Shown: positions 1 to 8,501 of the stretch, one piece after another
How the letters are laid out: every line of letters begins with the position of its first letter
Numbering within the stretch: position 1 is the stretch's first letter
NCBI RefSeq assembly: GCF_017592555.1
Contig: NZ_JAGFNS010000007.1
Location: 208,391 to 272,390 of the forward strand
Direction: 5' to 3'
Source: Actinoplanes flavus
GTDB taxonomy: Bacteria; Actinomycetota; Actinomycetes; Mycobacteriales; Micromonosporaceae
Length of the DNA: 64,000 nucleotides
Notes under the pieces: model-generated
The model's database searches: none
What the model saw: only the letters and a program-made list of their open reading frames with translations
What the model was told of the DNA's origin: nothing
Program-made: the position numbers and the translations under genes

Positions 1-233
1 GGAACGCGGCCAAGGCGACACGGGTGTCCCGCGCTTCCGGGGCCAACGCGGTGGCGAGCGGTGCCCCAGGTGGTGCCCGGAGTGCTCGTAACACCGCCAA
101 GACCGAACCGGCGACAGCCTCGCGAGCGGCCACTCGCCGCCGGTGAGCGAAACGCGGGCCATGCCGATCGGCGTGGCCCGCGCTGTCCCGGCCTTCCGTG
201 CGCCCGCGATGGGCCAGGCAGCCGCGCATTGTG

Positions 234-500
234 GTTGATCTTGCCCAGCTGGCCGTGGGTGTTGTCTCGGAGCGCTCGAAACTGCCCCCACAACCAACTG
301 GGGTTGATCGGCTGGTTCTTGGTGCGGTTTGAGCGGTGTTGCGGCGTCCCTCACGGCCGGCTGGAGTTGATCGCCTGGTTCTCGGTGCTGTTTCGGCGGT
401 GTTGGGGCGGCGCTCACGGCCGGCTGGAGTTGATCGGCTGCGGTTCGGTGGTGTGGGAGAGCGCTGACGGTCGGCTGGGCGAGATCGGCTGTTGATGCGG
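234..500. repeat. Degenerate 63-bp tandem repeats in a gene-free left edge
   Basis: The first 660 bases contain no gene I can support. The motif GTTGATCG recurs at 303, 366 and 429, giving a 63-bp period, with weaker copies near 234 and 491. Each unit also shares a stretch like CACGGCCGGCTGGA. The copies have diverged, so this is an old array. An open frame of 144 codons crosses it, but its residues follow the repeat and resemble no protein I know. Confidence 0.6.
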
Positions 501-660
501 ACAGTTCGCTGTGAATGTGGTGGGGGCGCCTTCTGGGAAGGGACGGGTGCTTCGGGCGGGGGTGTCGCGGGTGGGCGAGCGGGGGTATGACTGGGCGGGG
601 CTTCGTTGCGGGGAGTGGTGGAGCCGGGCTTGAAGGACGCCGGCCTGATAGGAATGTCGC

Positions 661-2130
661 GTGCCGATCAAAGTGGTGGTGGCTCCGCAGATCGACTTCT
701 CGGGGCTGCGGCGGGAGCTGGGGTTGCCGGGTGAGTTCTCGGCGGCTGTGCTGTCCGAGGCTGAGGAGAGCGCGCGGGTCACGTCGCTGCCGGAGGTGGA
801 TCGGACCGGGGTCGAGTTCGTGACTCTCGATCCGGCCTCGTCCCGGGATCTCGACCAGGCGGTTCATCTGAGCCGGCGGGCCGGGGGCGGCTATCGGGTG
901 CGGTATGCGATCGCCGATGTGGCGGCGTACGTGCGGCCCGGTGGGGTGCTGGAGGCGGAGAGCTGGGCTCGGGGGCAGACCGTCTATCTGCCGGACGGGC
1001 GGATTCCGTTGCATCCGCCGGTGCTCAGTGAGGGCGCGGTGAGCCTGCTGCCGGACGGGGACCGGGCGGCCGTGGTCTGGACGATCGACCTGGACGGTGA
1101 CGGGGAGACGGTCGCGGTCGAGGTGGAGCGGGGCCGGGTTCGCAGCCGCGCCAAACTGGACTATGAGACGGTGCAGCGGCAGATCGGCGCGGGCACCGTG
1201 CCGGAGCCGCTGGCGTTGCTGCCGGAGATCGGTGGGCTGCTGGCCCGGCGGGCCGCTGAGCGGGGCGCGGTGAATCTGCCACTGCCCGCGCAGGAGGTCG
1301 AGCGGGACGGCGACGGCTGGCGGCTGGTGCTGCGGGCGCCGTTGCCGGTCGAGGAGCACAACGCGCAGATCTCGCTGCTCACCGGTATGGCCGCGGCCCG
1401 GATCATGCTGGCCGGTGGGATCGGGCTGTTGCGTACCATGCCGGCGCCGAAACCGGAGGCCGTGCGGACGTTGCGGGCCGCCGCCGAGCCGCTCGGTGTG
1501 ACGTGGCCGGCCGGCGCCTCGGTGGGTGCGGTGGTCGCGTCGGTGGACCCGTCCGGCCCGCGCGGGGCCGCCTTCCTGGATCAGGCCGCCGATCTGCTGC
1601 GCGGGGCCGCCTACACCGCCTTCGGCGCTGACACGCCGTCGGCGCCCGGCGCGCGGGCCGAGGCCGGAGACGGTGGGCCGGGACTGCCCGCGGAGACCGG
1701 GCACGGCGGGGTGGGCGCGCCGTACGCGCATGTCACGGCGCCGTTGCGGCGGCTCGCGGATCGGTACGCCACGGAGATCTGTCTCGCGCTGCACGCCGGA
1801 CGGCCCGTCCCGGACTGGGCGATGGAGGCTCTGCCCCGGCTGCCGAAGGCGATGTCGTCCACGGACCGGGTCGCCTCGGCGGCCGACCGGGGCGCGATCG
1901 ACCTGGCCGAGGCGGTTCTGCTGGCGGGCCGGGTCGGGGAGGTGTTCGAGGCGGCGGTCCTGGACCGGGACGAGCCGTCCGGCAAGCGGCCGGCCGGCGG
2001 CACGATCGCGCTGGACGATCCGGCGGTTCGGGCCAAGTGCCTGGGTGACCTGCCGCTGGGCAGCCGGATCGAGGTCCGGCTCACCGCGGCCGACCCCGCC
2101 ACCCGCACGGTCCGTTTCGAGCGCGCGTGA
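661..2130 (+). CDS. RNB-domain ribonuclease (RNase II/R family, short actinobacterial form)
   Basis: This 489-residue protein matches the catalytic RNB domain of the RNase II/R 3'-5' exoribonucleases. These enzymes hydrolyse single-stranded RNA in the cytoplasm using acidic residues and Mg2+. The signature LDPASSRDLDQA (about residues 56-67) carries the metal-binding aspartates, followed by the YAIADVAAYV strand typical of the domain. One canonical Asp of the DLDDA motif is Gln here, which I recall as usual for the actinobacterial branch. No long N-terminal cold-shock or C-terminal S1 domain is evident, so the protein is shorter than E. coli RNase II (about 640 residues). The GTG start is preceded by AGGA about nine bases upstream. 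It converges on panB across a shared hairpin. Confidence 0.88.
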   Translation: MPIKVVVAPQIDFSGLRRELGLPGEFSAAVLSEAEESARVTSLPEVDRTGVEFVTLDPASSRDLDQAVHLSRRAGGGYRVRYAIADVAAYVRPGGVLEAESWARGQTVYLPDGRIPLHPPVLSEGAVSLLPDGDRAAVVWTIDLDGDGETVAVEVERGRVRSRAKLDYETVQRQIGAGTVPEPLALLPEIGGLLARRAAERGAVNLPLPAQEVERDGDGWRLVLRAPLPVEEHNAQISLLTGMAAARIMLAGGIGLLRTMPAPKPEAVRTLRAAAEPLGVTWPAGASVGAVVASVDPSGPRGAAFLDQAADLLRGAAYTAFGADTPSAPGARAEAGDGGPGLPAETGHGGVGAPYAHVTAPLRRLADRYATEICLALHAGRPVPDWAMEALPRLPKAMSSTDRVASAADRGAIDLAEAVLLAGRVGEVFEAAVLDRDEPSGKRPAGGTIALDDPAVRAKCLGDLPLGSRIEVRLTAADPATRTVRFERA

Positions 2131-2170
2131 CCGATGGCCCCGCGGTGAGCCGGCCGGGCGCGGCGGAGCC

Positions 2171-2224
2171 TCCGGGGACAGGACGGGGTCCGTGGCTGGG
2201 AAGCGCCGCGGACCCCGTACCGGA
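2171..2224. terminator. Bidirectional hairpin terminator between RNB gene and panB
   Basis: Arms ACGGGGTCCG (2183-2192) and CGGACCCCGT (2209-2218) are perfect complements. Outer TCCGG/CCGGA bases can extend the stem. It lies between the convergent stops of the ribonuclease gene and panB and has no strong T tract, which is normal for high-GC actinobacterial terminators. Confidence 0.6.
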
Positions 2225-2236
2225 GATGGGTTTGAT

Positions 2237-3067
2237 CTAGAAGGTGTGCTCCGCGGCCGGGAACTCGCCGCCGCGGACCTCGGCGGCGAATTGTCGCGTG
2301 GCCTCGGTCAGGGCGCCGGCCAGGTCGGCGTAGCGTTTGACGAAGCGCGGCGCCTTGCCGGTGCGGAGGCCGGCCATGTCCTGCCAGACCAGCACCTGGG
2401 CGTCGGTGTCGGGGCCGGCGCCGATGCCGACCGTGGGGATCGGCAGTTCCTTGGTGACCTGCTTGGCGACGTCGCCGGGGACCATCTCCAGGACCACGGC
2501 GAAGGCGCCCGCGTCGGCGACCGCGCGGGCGTCGGAGAGGACTTCGGCGCCCTCGTTCTCCCGGCCCTGGACGCGGTAGCCGCCGATGGCGTGCTCGCGC
2601 TGCGGGGTGAAGCCGATGTGTGCCATCACCGGGATGCCGGCGCCGGTGATCGCCTCGATCTGCGGTGCCATCCGGCGGCCGCCCTCGAGTTTGACGGCGT
2701 GGCAGCCGCCCTCCTTCATGAACCGGACGGCGGTGCGCAGGGCCTGGGTGGGGCCCTCCTCGTAGCTGCCGAACGGCAGGTCGCCGACGATCAGTGCGGT
2801 CTTCGTGGCCCGGACGACGGCGCGGACCAGCGGCAACAGTTCGTCGACGGTGACCGGGACGGTGGTTTCGTACCCGTAGACGTTGTTGGCCGCCGAGTCA
2901 CCGACGAGCAGCACCGGTACGCCGGACTGGTCGAAGATCTGCGCGGTGTACATGTCGTAGGACGTGAGCATCGGCCAGCGGTCGCCGCGGACCTTGGCGT
3001 TGAGCAGGTCGCGGGTGCGGACCCGGCGGGTGGGCGGGCCGCCGTACAGGGTCGGAATCTCCGACAT
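2237..3067 (-). CDS. panB: 3-methyl-2-oxobutanoate hydroxymethyltransferase (ketopantoate hydroxymethyltransferase)
   Basis: PanB transfers a hydroxymethyl group from 5,10-methylene-tetrahydrofolate to 2-oxoisovalerate, giving ketopantoate. This is the first committed step of pantothenate and CoA synthesis in the cytoplasm. The 276 residues cover the whole TIM-barrel family length. Visible family motifs are [17 protein letters not shown] near the start, [17 protein letters not shown], the KLEGG segment, [10 protein letters not shown] and the late [19 protein letters not shown] loop. The start ATG at 3067 is preceded by a GGGAGGAG-like ribosome site. The gene lies just downstream of nadE on the same strand (61 bp apart), so co-transcription is possible. 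Confidence 0.97.
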   Translation of the reverse strand: MSEIPTLYGGPPTRRVRTRDLLNAKVRGDRWPMLTSYDMYTAQIFDQSGVPVLLVGDSAANNVYGYETTVPVTVDELLPLVRAVVRATKTALIVGDLPFGSYEEGPTQALRTAVRFMKEGGCHAVKLEGGRRMAPQIEAITGAGIPVMAHIGFTPQREHAIGGYRVQGRENEGAEVLSDARAVADAGAFAVVLEMVPGDVAKQVTKELPIPTVGIGAGPDTDAQVLVWQDMAGLRTGKAPRFVKRYADLAGALTEATRQFAAEVRGGEFPAAEHTF

Positions 3068-3128
3068 CGTTCAACTCCTCCCTCGAGGCCGCGCGGATGC
3101 GGTCCCCGGGTCCGCCCATCCTCGCACT

Positions 3129-4871
3129 TCAGCTGCCTTCGCGAAAAGAATTGGTGATCGGGAGGCGACGATCACGGCCGAACGCCTTCCCGGAGATCTT
3201 GGTGCCCGGGGCGGACTGGCGCCGCTTGTACTCCGCGAGGTCGATCATGCGGAGCGTCCGGTCGACCAGTGCCGGGTCGTTGCCGGCCGCGATCAGCTCG
3301 TCGCGGCCCAGGTCGCGGTCCACGTACCCCTTGATGATCGGGTCGAGGATCTCGTAGTCGGGCAGCGAGTCGGAGTCCTTCTGGCCGGGCCGCAGCTCGG
3401 CGCTCGGCGCCTTGGTGATCGAGTTCTCCGGGATCGGAGGCGTGCCGGGCTGAGTGTTCCGCCACCGTGCGAGCTGCCACACCATGGTCTTCGGCACATC
3501 CTTGAGCGGATTGAACCCGCCGACCGAATCGCCGTAGAGGGTCGAGTAGCCGACCGCCAGCTCGCTCTTGTTGCCGGTGGTCAGGACCAGGTGGCCCTCC
3601 TGGTTGGAGAGCGCCATCAGGATCACGCCGCGGACCCGGGCCTGGAGGTTCTCCACCGCGAGGCCGGAGAGCGACATGTTCGCCAGGAAGCCGTCGACCA
3701 TCGCCTGGATGGGCTCGGTGCGGTAGTCGAGGCCGGTGCGTTTGGCGAGATCGGCGGCGTCGTCCCGGGAATGGTCCGACGAATAGCCGCTGGGCAGGGA
3801 GACGCCGACCACCCGCTCCGGGCCGAGGGCGTCGACGGCGATGGCGGCGACCACCGCGGAGTCGATGCCGCCGGACAGGCCGAGGATCACCGAGCGGAAA
3901 CGGTTCTTGTTCACGTAGTCGCGCAGGCCCAGCACCAGGGCGGACCAGATCTCGGCCGCGTCGTCGATCCGGCCGGCGATGCCGCCGCTGCGACGTTCGG
4001 CGGAGATGTCCGTCCGGAGGGCGATCTCCCGGCGGGAGATCCTCATCCCGTCGCCGTGCTCCGGGGCCGGCGGCCCGTCAGCCGCCCGCGGAAGGTCCAG
4101 GTCGTGGACCAACAGCTCCTCGACGAACTGACCGGTACGGGCGAGCAGCTCCCCCTCCGCGGACACGATCATCGAGTCGCCGTCGAAGACCAGCTCGTCC
4201 TGCCCGCCGACCATGTTCACGAACGCGACCGTGGCGCCCGCCTCGACCGCCCGCCGCTGGACCAGCGCGAGGCGGACGTCGTCCTTGTTCAGCTCGTACG
4301 GCGAGGCGTTGATGTTGACGACCAGCCCGACGCGGGCCCGCCGTGCCGCGGTGAACGGCCCGCCGGCCTGCCAGATGTCCTCGCAGACGGTGAGCGCCAC
4401 GTCCACCCCGCCGAGCCGGACCACGGTGAGGGTGTCGCCGGGTTCGAAATACCGGTCCTCGTCGAAGACGCCGTAGTTGGGCAGGTGGTGCTTGTAGTAG
4501 GTGGCCACCACCTCGCCGCGGTGCAGCAGGGCGGACGCGTCCCGCCGGCCGGCGCCGGGCTCGGCGTCGGAGCTGATCGCGGCCGGGCCGTCGGCGTCCA
4601 CGTAACCGACCACGACGGCCACCTCGCCCAGCCCGTCGGCCGCGAGATCGGCGGCCAGCGATCGCAGCGCCCGCCGGGAGGCCTCCACGAACGAGTTGCG
4701 GAACACCAGATCCTCGATGGGATAGCCGGTCAGCATCATCTCCGGGAACGCCACCAGGTGCGCGCCGGCGCCGGCCGCCTCCCGTGTCCAGCGGCGCACC
4801 GCGGCCGCGTTGCCGGAGACGTCACCGACTGTCGAGTTCACCTGTGCGAGGGCGATGCGCAGCGTGGGCAT
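3129..4871 (-). CDS. nadE: Glutamine-dependent NAD+ synthase
   Basis: NadE converts deamido-NAD+ to NAD+ with ATP, using ammonia released from glutamine. The 580 residues show an N-terminal nitrilase-type amidase with the catalytic triad Glu44 (AFPEM), Lys127 (YYKHHLPN) and Cys163 (TVCEDIW). The C-terminal synthetase domain has the ATP PP-loop LGLSGGIDSAV and the TTGNKSELAVGYSTLYGD motif. I chose the ATG at 4871 because MPTLRIALAQVN is the family's usual beginning. An open frame continues upstream without protein-like sequence and overlaps the divergent glutamine synthetase gene. The 108-bp divergent region before 4980 should hold both promoters. Confidence 0.95.
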   Translation of the reverse strand: MPTLRIALAQVNSTVGDVSGNAAAVRRWTREAAGAGAHLVAFPEMMLTGYPIEDLVFRNSFVEASRRALRSLAADLAADGLGEVAVVVGYVDADGPAAISSDAEPGAGRRDASALLHRGEVVATYYKHHLPNYGVFDEDRYFEPGDTLTVVRLGGVDVALTVCEDIWQAGGPFTAARRARVGLVVNINASPYELNKDDVRLALVQRRAVEAGATVAFVNMVGGQDELVFDGDSMIVSAEGELLARTGQFVEELLVHDLDLPRAADGPPAPEHGDGMRISRREIALRTDISAERRSGGIAGRIDDAAEIWSALVLGLRDYVNKNRFRSVILGLSGGIDSAVVAAIAVDALGPERVVGVSLPSGYSSDHSRDDAADLAKRTGLDYRTEPIQAMVDGFLANMSLSGLAVENLQARVRGVILMALSNQEGHLVLTTGNKSELAVGYSTLYGDSVGGFNPLKDVPKTMVWQLARWRNTQPGTPPIPENSITKAPSAELRPGQKDSDSLPDYEILDPIIKGYVDRDLGRDELIAAGNDPALVDRTLRMIDLAEYKRRQSAPGTKISGKAFGRDRRLPITNSFREGS

Positions 4872-4979
4872 GCCCCTCATTCTTCCCTGGAGAACCGGTG
4901 ATCCGATCCTGACCCGGGCCGACGTCACAGGGCGCGCGCAGCGTAGTCTCACCTCGATAGGTAGACATCCGGCCGAGGG

Positions 4980-6338
4980 GTGGCAGTGGACCGACAGCAG
5001 GAGTTCGTGCTTCGCACGCTCGAGGAGCGCGACATCCGTTTCGTCCGGCTCTGGTTCACCGATGTGCTGGGCACGCTGAAGAGCGTCTCGGTGGCTCCCG
5101 CCGAGCTCGAGTCCGCCTTCGAGGAGGGCATCGGCATCGACGGCTCGGCGATCGAGGGCTTCGCCCGGGTCTACGAGTCCGACATGATCGCCATGCCGGA
5201 TCCCACCACGTTCCAGGTCTTCCCGTTCGAGGGCGGCTCCAGCGGTGAGAGCGCCCGGATGTTCTGCGACATCCTCATGCCGGACGGCAGCGCCGCCTGG
5301 GCCGACCCGCGCCACGTGCTGCGCCGCGCCCTGGCCAAGGCCGCCGAGAAGGGCTTCACCTTCTACACCCACCCCGAGGTCGAGTTCTTCCTGATCCAGG
5401 ACGGGGCGAACGACGGCTCGGTGCCGATCCCGGTGGACAGCGGCGGCTACTTCGACCACACCACCCACGCGGTGGCCCGCGACTTCCGCCGCCAGGCCGT
5501 GCTGGCCCTGGAGCGGATCGGCATCTCGGTCGAGTTCAGCCACCACGAGGTCGCGCCCGGCCAGCAGGAGATCGATCTCCGGTACGCGGACGCCCTCACC
5601 ACGGCCGACAACATCATGACGTTCCGGCACGTGGTCAAGGAGGTGGCGCTGTCGCAGGGCGTCAAGGCCACCTTCATGCCGAAGCCGTACACCGATCAGC
5701 CCGGCTCCGGCATGCACACCCACCTGTCGTTGATGGAGGGCGAGCGCAACGCCTTCTTCGACAGCGAGGACCCGCAGCGACTGTCCAAGACGGCGCGCGC
5801 GTTCATCGCCGGTCTGCTGGTGCACGCCCGCGAGTACACGGCCATCACCAACCAGTGGGTGAACTCCTACAAGCGGCTCTTCCCGCTCCAGCTGCCGGAC
5901 CGGATCACCGAGTCCCCGGCGTTCGTGAGCTGGGGCCACCTGAACCGGTCGGCGCTGGTCCGGGTGCCGGCGTTCGGCAAGCCCAGCTCGGCCCGGGTCG
6001 AGGTGCGGTCGATCGACTCCGCGGCGAACCCGTACCTGGCCTTCGCGGTCATGCTCGGCGCCGGCCTCAAGGGCATCGAGGAGGGGTACGAACTTCCGCC
6101 CGGCGCCGAGGACGACGTCTGGTCGCTGTCGCCGGCCGAGCGCAAGGCCGCCGGCTACGAGGCCCTCCCGGAGAACCTGTCCGAGGCGATCGACGTGATG
6201 GCCGGCTCGGAGCTGGTCGCCGAGGTGCTCGGCGAGCACGTCTTCGACTTCTTCCTGCGCAACAAGCGTCAGGAGTGGGAGCAGTTCCGCCGCGAGGTCA
6301 CGCCGTACGAGCGTCAGCGGTACCTGGGCGCCCTCTGA
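4980..6338 (+). CDS. glnA2: Glutamine synthetase, GlnA2 type (non-adenylylated class I)
   Basis: This class I glutamine synthetase homolog has 452 residues and would join glutamate and ammonia, or a related amine, with ATP. Family motifs are present: FEEGIGIDGSAIEGF, the EVEFFL metal-binding strand, MPKPYTDQPGSGMHTHLSL, the NSYKRL arginine loop and RVEVRSIDSAANPYLAF. The region that holds the adenylylation tyrosine in GlnA1 reads DDVWSLSPAERKAAGY, so the NLYDLPPEE-type target is missing and GlnE should not modify it. The GTG start at 4980 follows CCGAGGGG. Its place near panB, nadE and glnE resembles glnA2 in other actinobacteria. Some GlnA paralogs act on polyamines, so the true substrate is uncertain. 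Confidence 0.9.
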   Translation: MAVDRQQEFVLRTLEERDIRFVRLWFTDVLGTLKSVSVAPAELESAFEEGIGIDGSAIEGFARVYESDMIAMPDPTTFQVFPFEGGSSGESARMFCDILMPDGSAAWADPRHVLRRALAKAAEKGFTFYTHPEVEFFLIQDGANDGSVPIPVDSGGYFDHTTHAVARDFRRQAVLALERIGISVEFSHHEVAPGQQEIDLRYADALTTADNIMTFRHVVKEVALSQGVKATFMPKPYTDQPGSGMHTHLSLMEGERNAFFDSEDPQRLSKTARAFIAGLLVHAREYTAITNQWVNSYKRLFPLQLPDRITESPAFVSWGHLNRSALVRVPAFGKPSSARVEVRSIDSAANPYLAFAVMLGAGLKGIEEGYELPPGAEDDVWSLSPAERKAAGYEALPENLSEAIDVMAGSELVAEVLGEHVFDFFLRNKRQEWEQFRREVTPYERQRYLGAL

Positions 6339-6339
6339 G

Positions 6340-6393
6340 CCTACGGAACGAGAGAAGGGCCGGGAGTGTGCGCTCCCGGCCCTTCTCCGTAGG
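6340..6393 (+). terminator. Strong rho-independent-like terminator after glnA2
   Basis: A perfect 15-bp stem, GAGAAGGGCCGGGAG (6352-6366) with its complement (6373-6387) and a 6-base loop, is extended by CCTACG/CGTAGG at its base. It begins right after the glnA2 stop codon. Confidence 0.85.
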
Positions 6394-6395
6394 CG

Positions 6396-6431
6396 CCAGA
6401 CGGCGGCGGTGTCCGAGCCGCCGCCGTCTGG
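6396..6431. terminator. Second hairpin in the glnA2 / anti-sigma intergenic region
   Basis: CCAGACGGCGGCGG (6396-6409) pairs perfectly with bases 6418-6431 over an 8-base loop. It follows the first terminator by two bases and may back it up on either strand. Confidence 0.6.
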
Positions 6432-6490
6432 CTGGTGCAGCCGCCGGGCGCAGGGTGGGGGCGACCCATGACCGGCAACTGACCGGTAAA

Positions 6491-6537
6491 GGCACCCGGT
6501 GGACCGCCCGTTCCCCAGATCCGGTCCACCGGGTGCC
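6491..6537 (-). terminator. Hairpin terminator after the sigma/anti-sigma operon
   Basis: A perfect 15-bp stem, GGCACCCGGTGGACC (6491-6505) with its complement (6523-6537) and a 17-base loop, lies directly beyond the stop of the minus-strand gene that ends at 6541. It is the third perfect hairpin within 200 bp. Confidence 0.7.
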
Positions 6538-6540
6538 GGC

Positions 6541-7275
6541 TCATTCGCGGCGTGGCTCCGTGCCGCCGCGTGTCCTCGGCCGGTTCGGCGGCCTCCGGTC
6601 GCCGTGCCAGGAGGTGGGGCGGGTGTCGACCGAGCCGCTGTGCCGGGTGCCGGCCGAACCGCTGGGCCGGATGCCGCAGAACCCCTCCACCCGGTCACGG
6701 TCCTTCTCGCCGGCCTGCCGGATCAGTTCGCGGAAGCGCTCGTCGTCCAGCGCCCGGCGGCGGTGCTCCCGGTTCCGGCCGCTGAACTCGCGGCAGAGGT
6801 CGGCGACCCGGCCGGGGCCGGCGCTCGGCGAGCCGGACGACCGGGGGCGGACCGACAGGGACGGCGTGGGCGACGGGGACGGCGGGGACGGCGACGGCTT
6901 CGGCTCGGGGGTGGCGCTCGGTGAGACGGACGCCGCCGGGGCGCCGACCGGGCCGGGAAGGGTTCCGGTGTTCGCGGCCAGGGCGACCCCGCCGACCGTC
7001 GCGGTCGTCGCGAAGGCGGCCGCCGCCACCTTGACGGTGAGCAGCTTCGACAACGTCGACCAGAGGATGGGGAATCTGCGGGTGTGCCGGGCGGAGGACG
7101 CGGCGGCCGCGCGGAACGCGGCCACGGCGGCGGCCTCACCGGTCAGCTCCCGCGCGGTGGCGGGGGCCTTCGCGGCGGCCAGCACCCGGTCCAGGGGCAG
7201 CCCGGTCCGGTCGCCGCGCAGCATGCTGTCCGCGGTCGTCCGGTCCATCGGGGTCCACTCCTCGTCGCTGGTCAT
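6541..7275 (-). CDS. Membrane-anchored partner of the ECF sigma factor (putative anti-sigma-like protein)
   Basis: This is a 244-residue protein of unknown family. The cytoplasmic N-terminus (about residues 1-80) contains an RVLAAAKAPATARELTGE stretch with repeated alanine helices. One membrane helix follows at about 90-110 (LLTVKVAAAAFATTATVGG). The outer part begins with a Pro/Ser-rich linker and ends in a charged Arg-rich tail. Its ATG overlaps the sigma-factor stop as ATGA, so translation is coupled. Cytoplasmic domain, single helix and coupled sigma gene together suggest an anti-sigma or sigma-associated sensor role. No ZAS zinc motif (HxxxCxxC) is seen, so that role is inferred from context only. 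Confidence 0.7.
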   Translation of the reverse strand: MTSDEEWTPMDRTTADSMLRGDRTGLPLDRVLAAAKAPATARELTGEAAAVAAFRAAAASSARHTRRFPILWSTLSKLLTVKVAAAAFATTATVGGVALAANTGTLPGPVGAPAASVSPSATPEPKPSPSPPSPSPTPSLSVRPRSSGSPSAGPGRVADLCREFSGRNREHRRRALDDERFRELIRQAGEKDRDRVEGFCGIRPSGSAGTRHSGSVDTRPTSWHGDRRPPNRPRTRGGTEPRRE

Positions 7276-7907
7276 CTCATCTCCTTCAGCGCCGCGGCCG
7301 CCGAAGTCGTCACAGCGGGTTTCCAGGAGGGGGGCCGGGGCGGCTCGGGTGGGTGCCGTGGGTCCCGCTGGGCGAGCTTGGCGGCGAGCTGGCGCAGCCC
7401 CCGGTACGCGGCGGTCCGGACCGTCCCGGCCCGGCGCCCGAGGATCCGGCCGGTGCTCGTGGCGTCCAGGCCGACGACCACCCGCAGCATCACCGCCTCG
7501 GCCATCTCCGGCGGCAGCGACGCGATCAGGGCCACCGCGTCCTCGGTGGTGACCAGCTCCAGGGCCCGGTCGGCGGTGTCGTCGCCGGCGCTCATCTCGG
7601 CCAGGAACTCGACCGGGACACCGGCTTGCGGCCGGCGGCGCTGGGCCCGCAGCAGATCCATGGCCCGGTGCCGGGCGATCGTCGCGGTCCAGCCCCGGAA
7701 CCCGTCCCAGTCGCCGGAGAACGTCCGCAGGTCCCGGGCGATCTGCAACCACGACTCGGAGGCGACGTCCTCGGCGTCGTCGCCGACCAGTACCCGGAGG
7801 TAGCGCACCAGCGCCGGTTGCTGGGCCCGGTAGAGCCGGCGGAACGCCTCGTCGTCGCCGGCTTGCGCCGCGGCGACGACGGCGTCGAGGTCCTCCGATG
7901 CCACCAT
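7272..7907 (-). CDS. ECF-type RNA polymerase sigma factor
   Basis: The 211 residues fit an extracytoplasmic-function sigma-70 factor. Region 2 covers DEAFRRLYRAQQPALVRYLRVLVGDDAEDVASESWLQIARDL together with the FRGWTATIARHRAMDLLR helix. Region 4 contains LPPEMAEAVMLRVVVGLDATSTGRILGRRAGTVRTAAYRGL, a helix-turn-helix that reads the -35 element. I chose the ATG at 7907 because GGAGG lies seven bases upstream; a longer open frame to 8063 lacks such a site. It is the first gene of a two-gene operon with the membrane protein that ends at 6541. The C-terminus is rich in proline, with no extra domain. Confidence 0.9.
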   Translation of the reverse strand: MVASEDLDAVVAAAQAGDDEAFRRLYRAQQPALVRYLRVLVGDDAEDVASESWLQIARDLRTFSGDWDGFRGWTATIARHRAMDLLRAQRRRPQAGVPVEFLAEMSAGDDTADRALELVTTEDAVALIASLPPEMAEAVMLRVVVGLDATSTGRILGRRAGTVRTAAYRGLRQLAAKLAQRDPRHPPEPPRPPSWKPAVTTSAAAALKEMR

Positions 7908-8074
7908 CCAAAGACCTCCGAGCCTCTCGTCGGCCACACCCCGGCATGCGGCCTCCTCTGGTACAGCGCCTCCTGACCGAAAAACGTCACCACCATGATC
8001 GATCCGGCCGATCGACGGGGTAGAGCCGCTCCGATACGGTCTGGGTCGACGATTTCGCGACAAGGGAGTTTGCC

Positions 8075-8500
8075 GTGCTGGAGGAACTGCTCGAGGGCGC
8101 CGGGCGCAGCATAGTGTTCGGGCTGACCGGTATCGGGTTGATGGCGGTCGGGTTCGTGCTGATCGATGTGCTCACGCCGGGCAAGTTGCGCGACCTGATC
8201 TGGGTGGAGAAGAACCCGAACGCCGCCCTGCTGCTGGCCTCGAATCAGCTCGGCATCGCCGCCATCGTGTTCACCTCGATCTTCACCACGTGGGATTCGT
8301 TCGGTGAGGGGCTGGCCTCGACCGCGCTGTTCGGCCTGGTCGGCATCGGCATCATGGGCCTGGCCTTCCTGGTGCTGGACTGGCTGACCCCGGGCAAGCT
8401 GGGCGAGGTCATCTGCACCCAGGAGAGGCACCCGGGGGCGCTGGTCAGCGCCGCGTCGCACTTCGGCGCCGCGGTCATCGTCTGCGCCTGCATCGCCTGA
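8075..8500 (+). CDS. DUF350 family membrane protein
   Basis: This 141-residue protein has four predicted membrane helices arranged as two similar halves. Each half contains a helix followed by the matching segment VLIDVLTPGKLRDLIW or VLDWLTPGKLGEVIC, so the protein is an internal duplication, as in DUF350 (UPF0719) proteins. Function is unknown; in other bacteria such proteins often sit beside stress or envelope genes. The GTG start at 8075 follows AAGGGAG. Its stop is two bases from the stop of the convergent LtrA-type gene. It is divergent from the ECF sigma gene, with about 165 bp between the two. Confidence 0.85.
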   Translation: MLEELLEGAGRSIVFGLTGIGLMAVGFVLIDVLTPGKLRDLIWVEKNPNAALLLASNQLGIAAIVFTSIFTTWDSFGEGLASTALFGLVGIGIMGLAFLVLDWLTPGKLGEVICTQERHPGALVSAASHFGAAVIVCACIA

Positions 8501-8501
8501 C

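Noticed and set aside
61-495. Open frame of 144 codons at the left edge
   Set aside because: It follows the 63-bp repeat and has no protein-like composition or ribosome site.
4900-4979. GlnR box before the glnA2-type gene
   Set aside because: GTCAC occurs, but no GAAAC-like half-site follows at six bases.
4872-6698. Long minus-strand extension of nadE across glnA2
   Set aside because: It is the antisense shadow of glnA2; the nitrilase domain begins at 4871.
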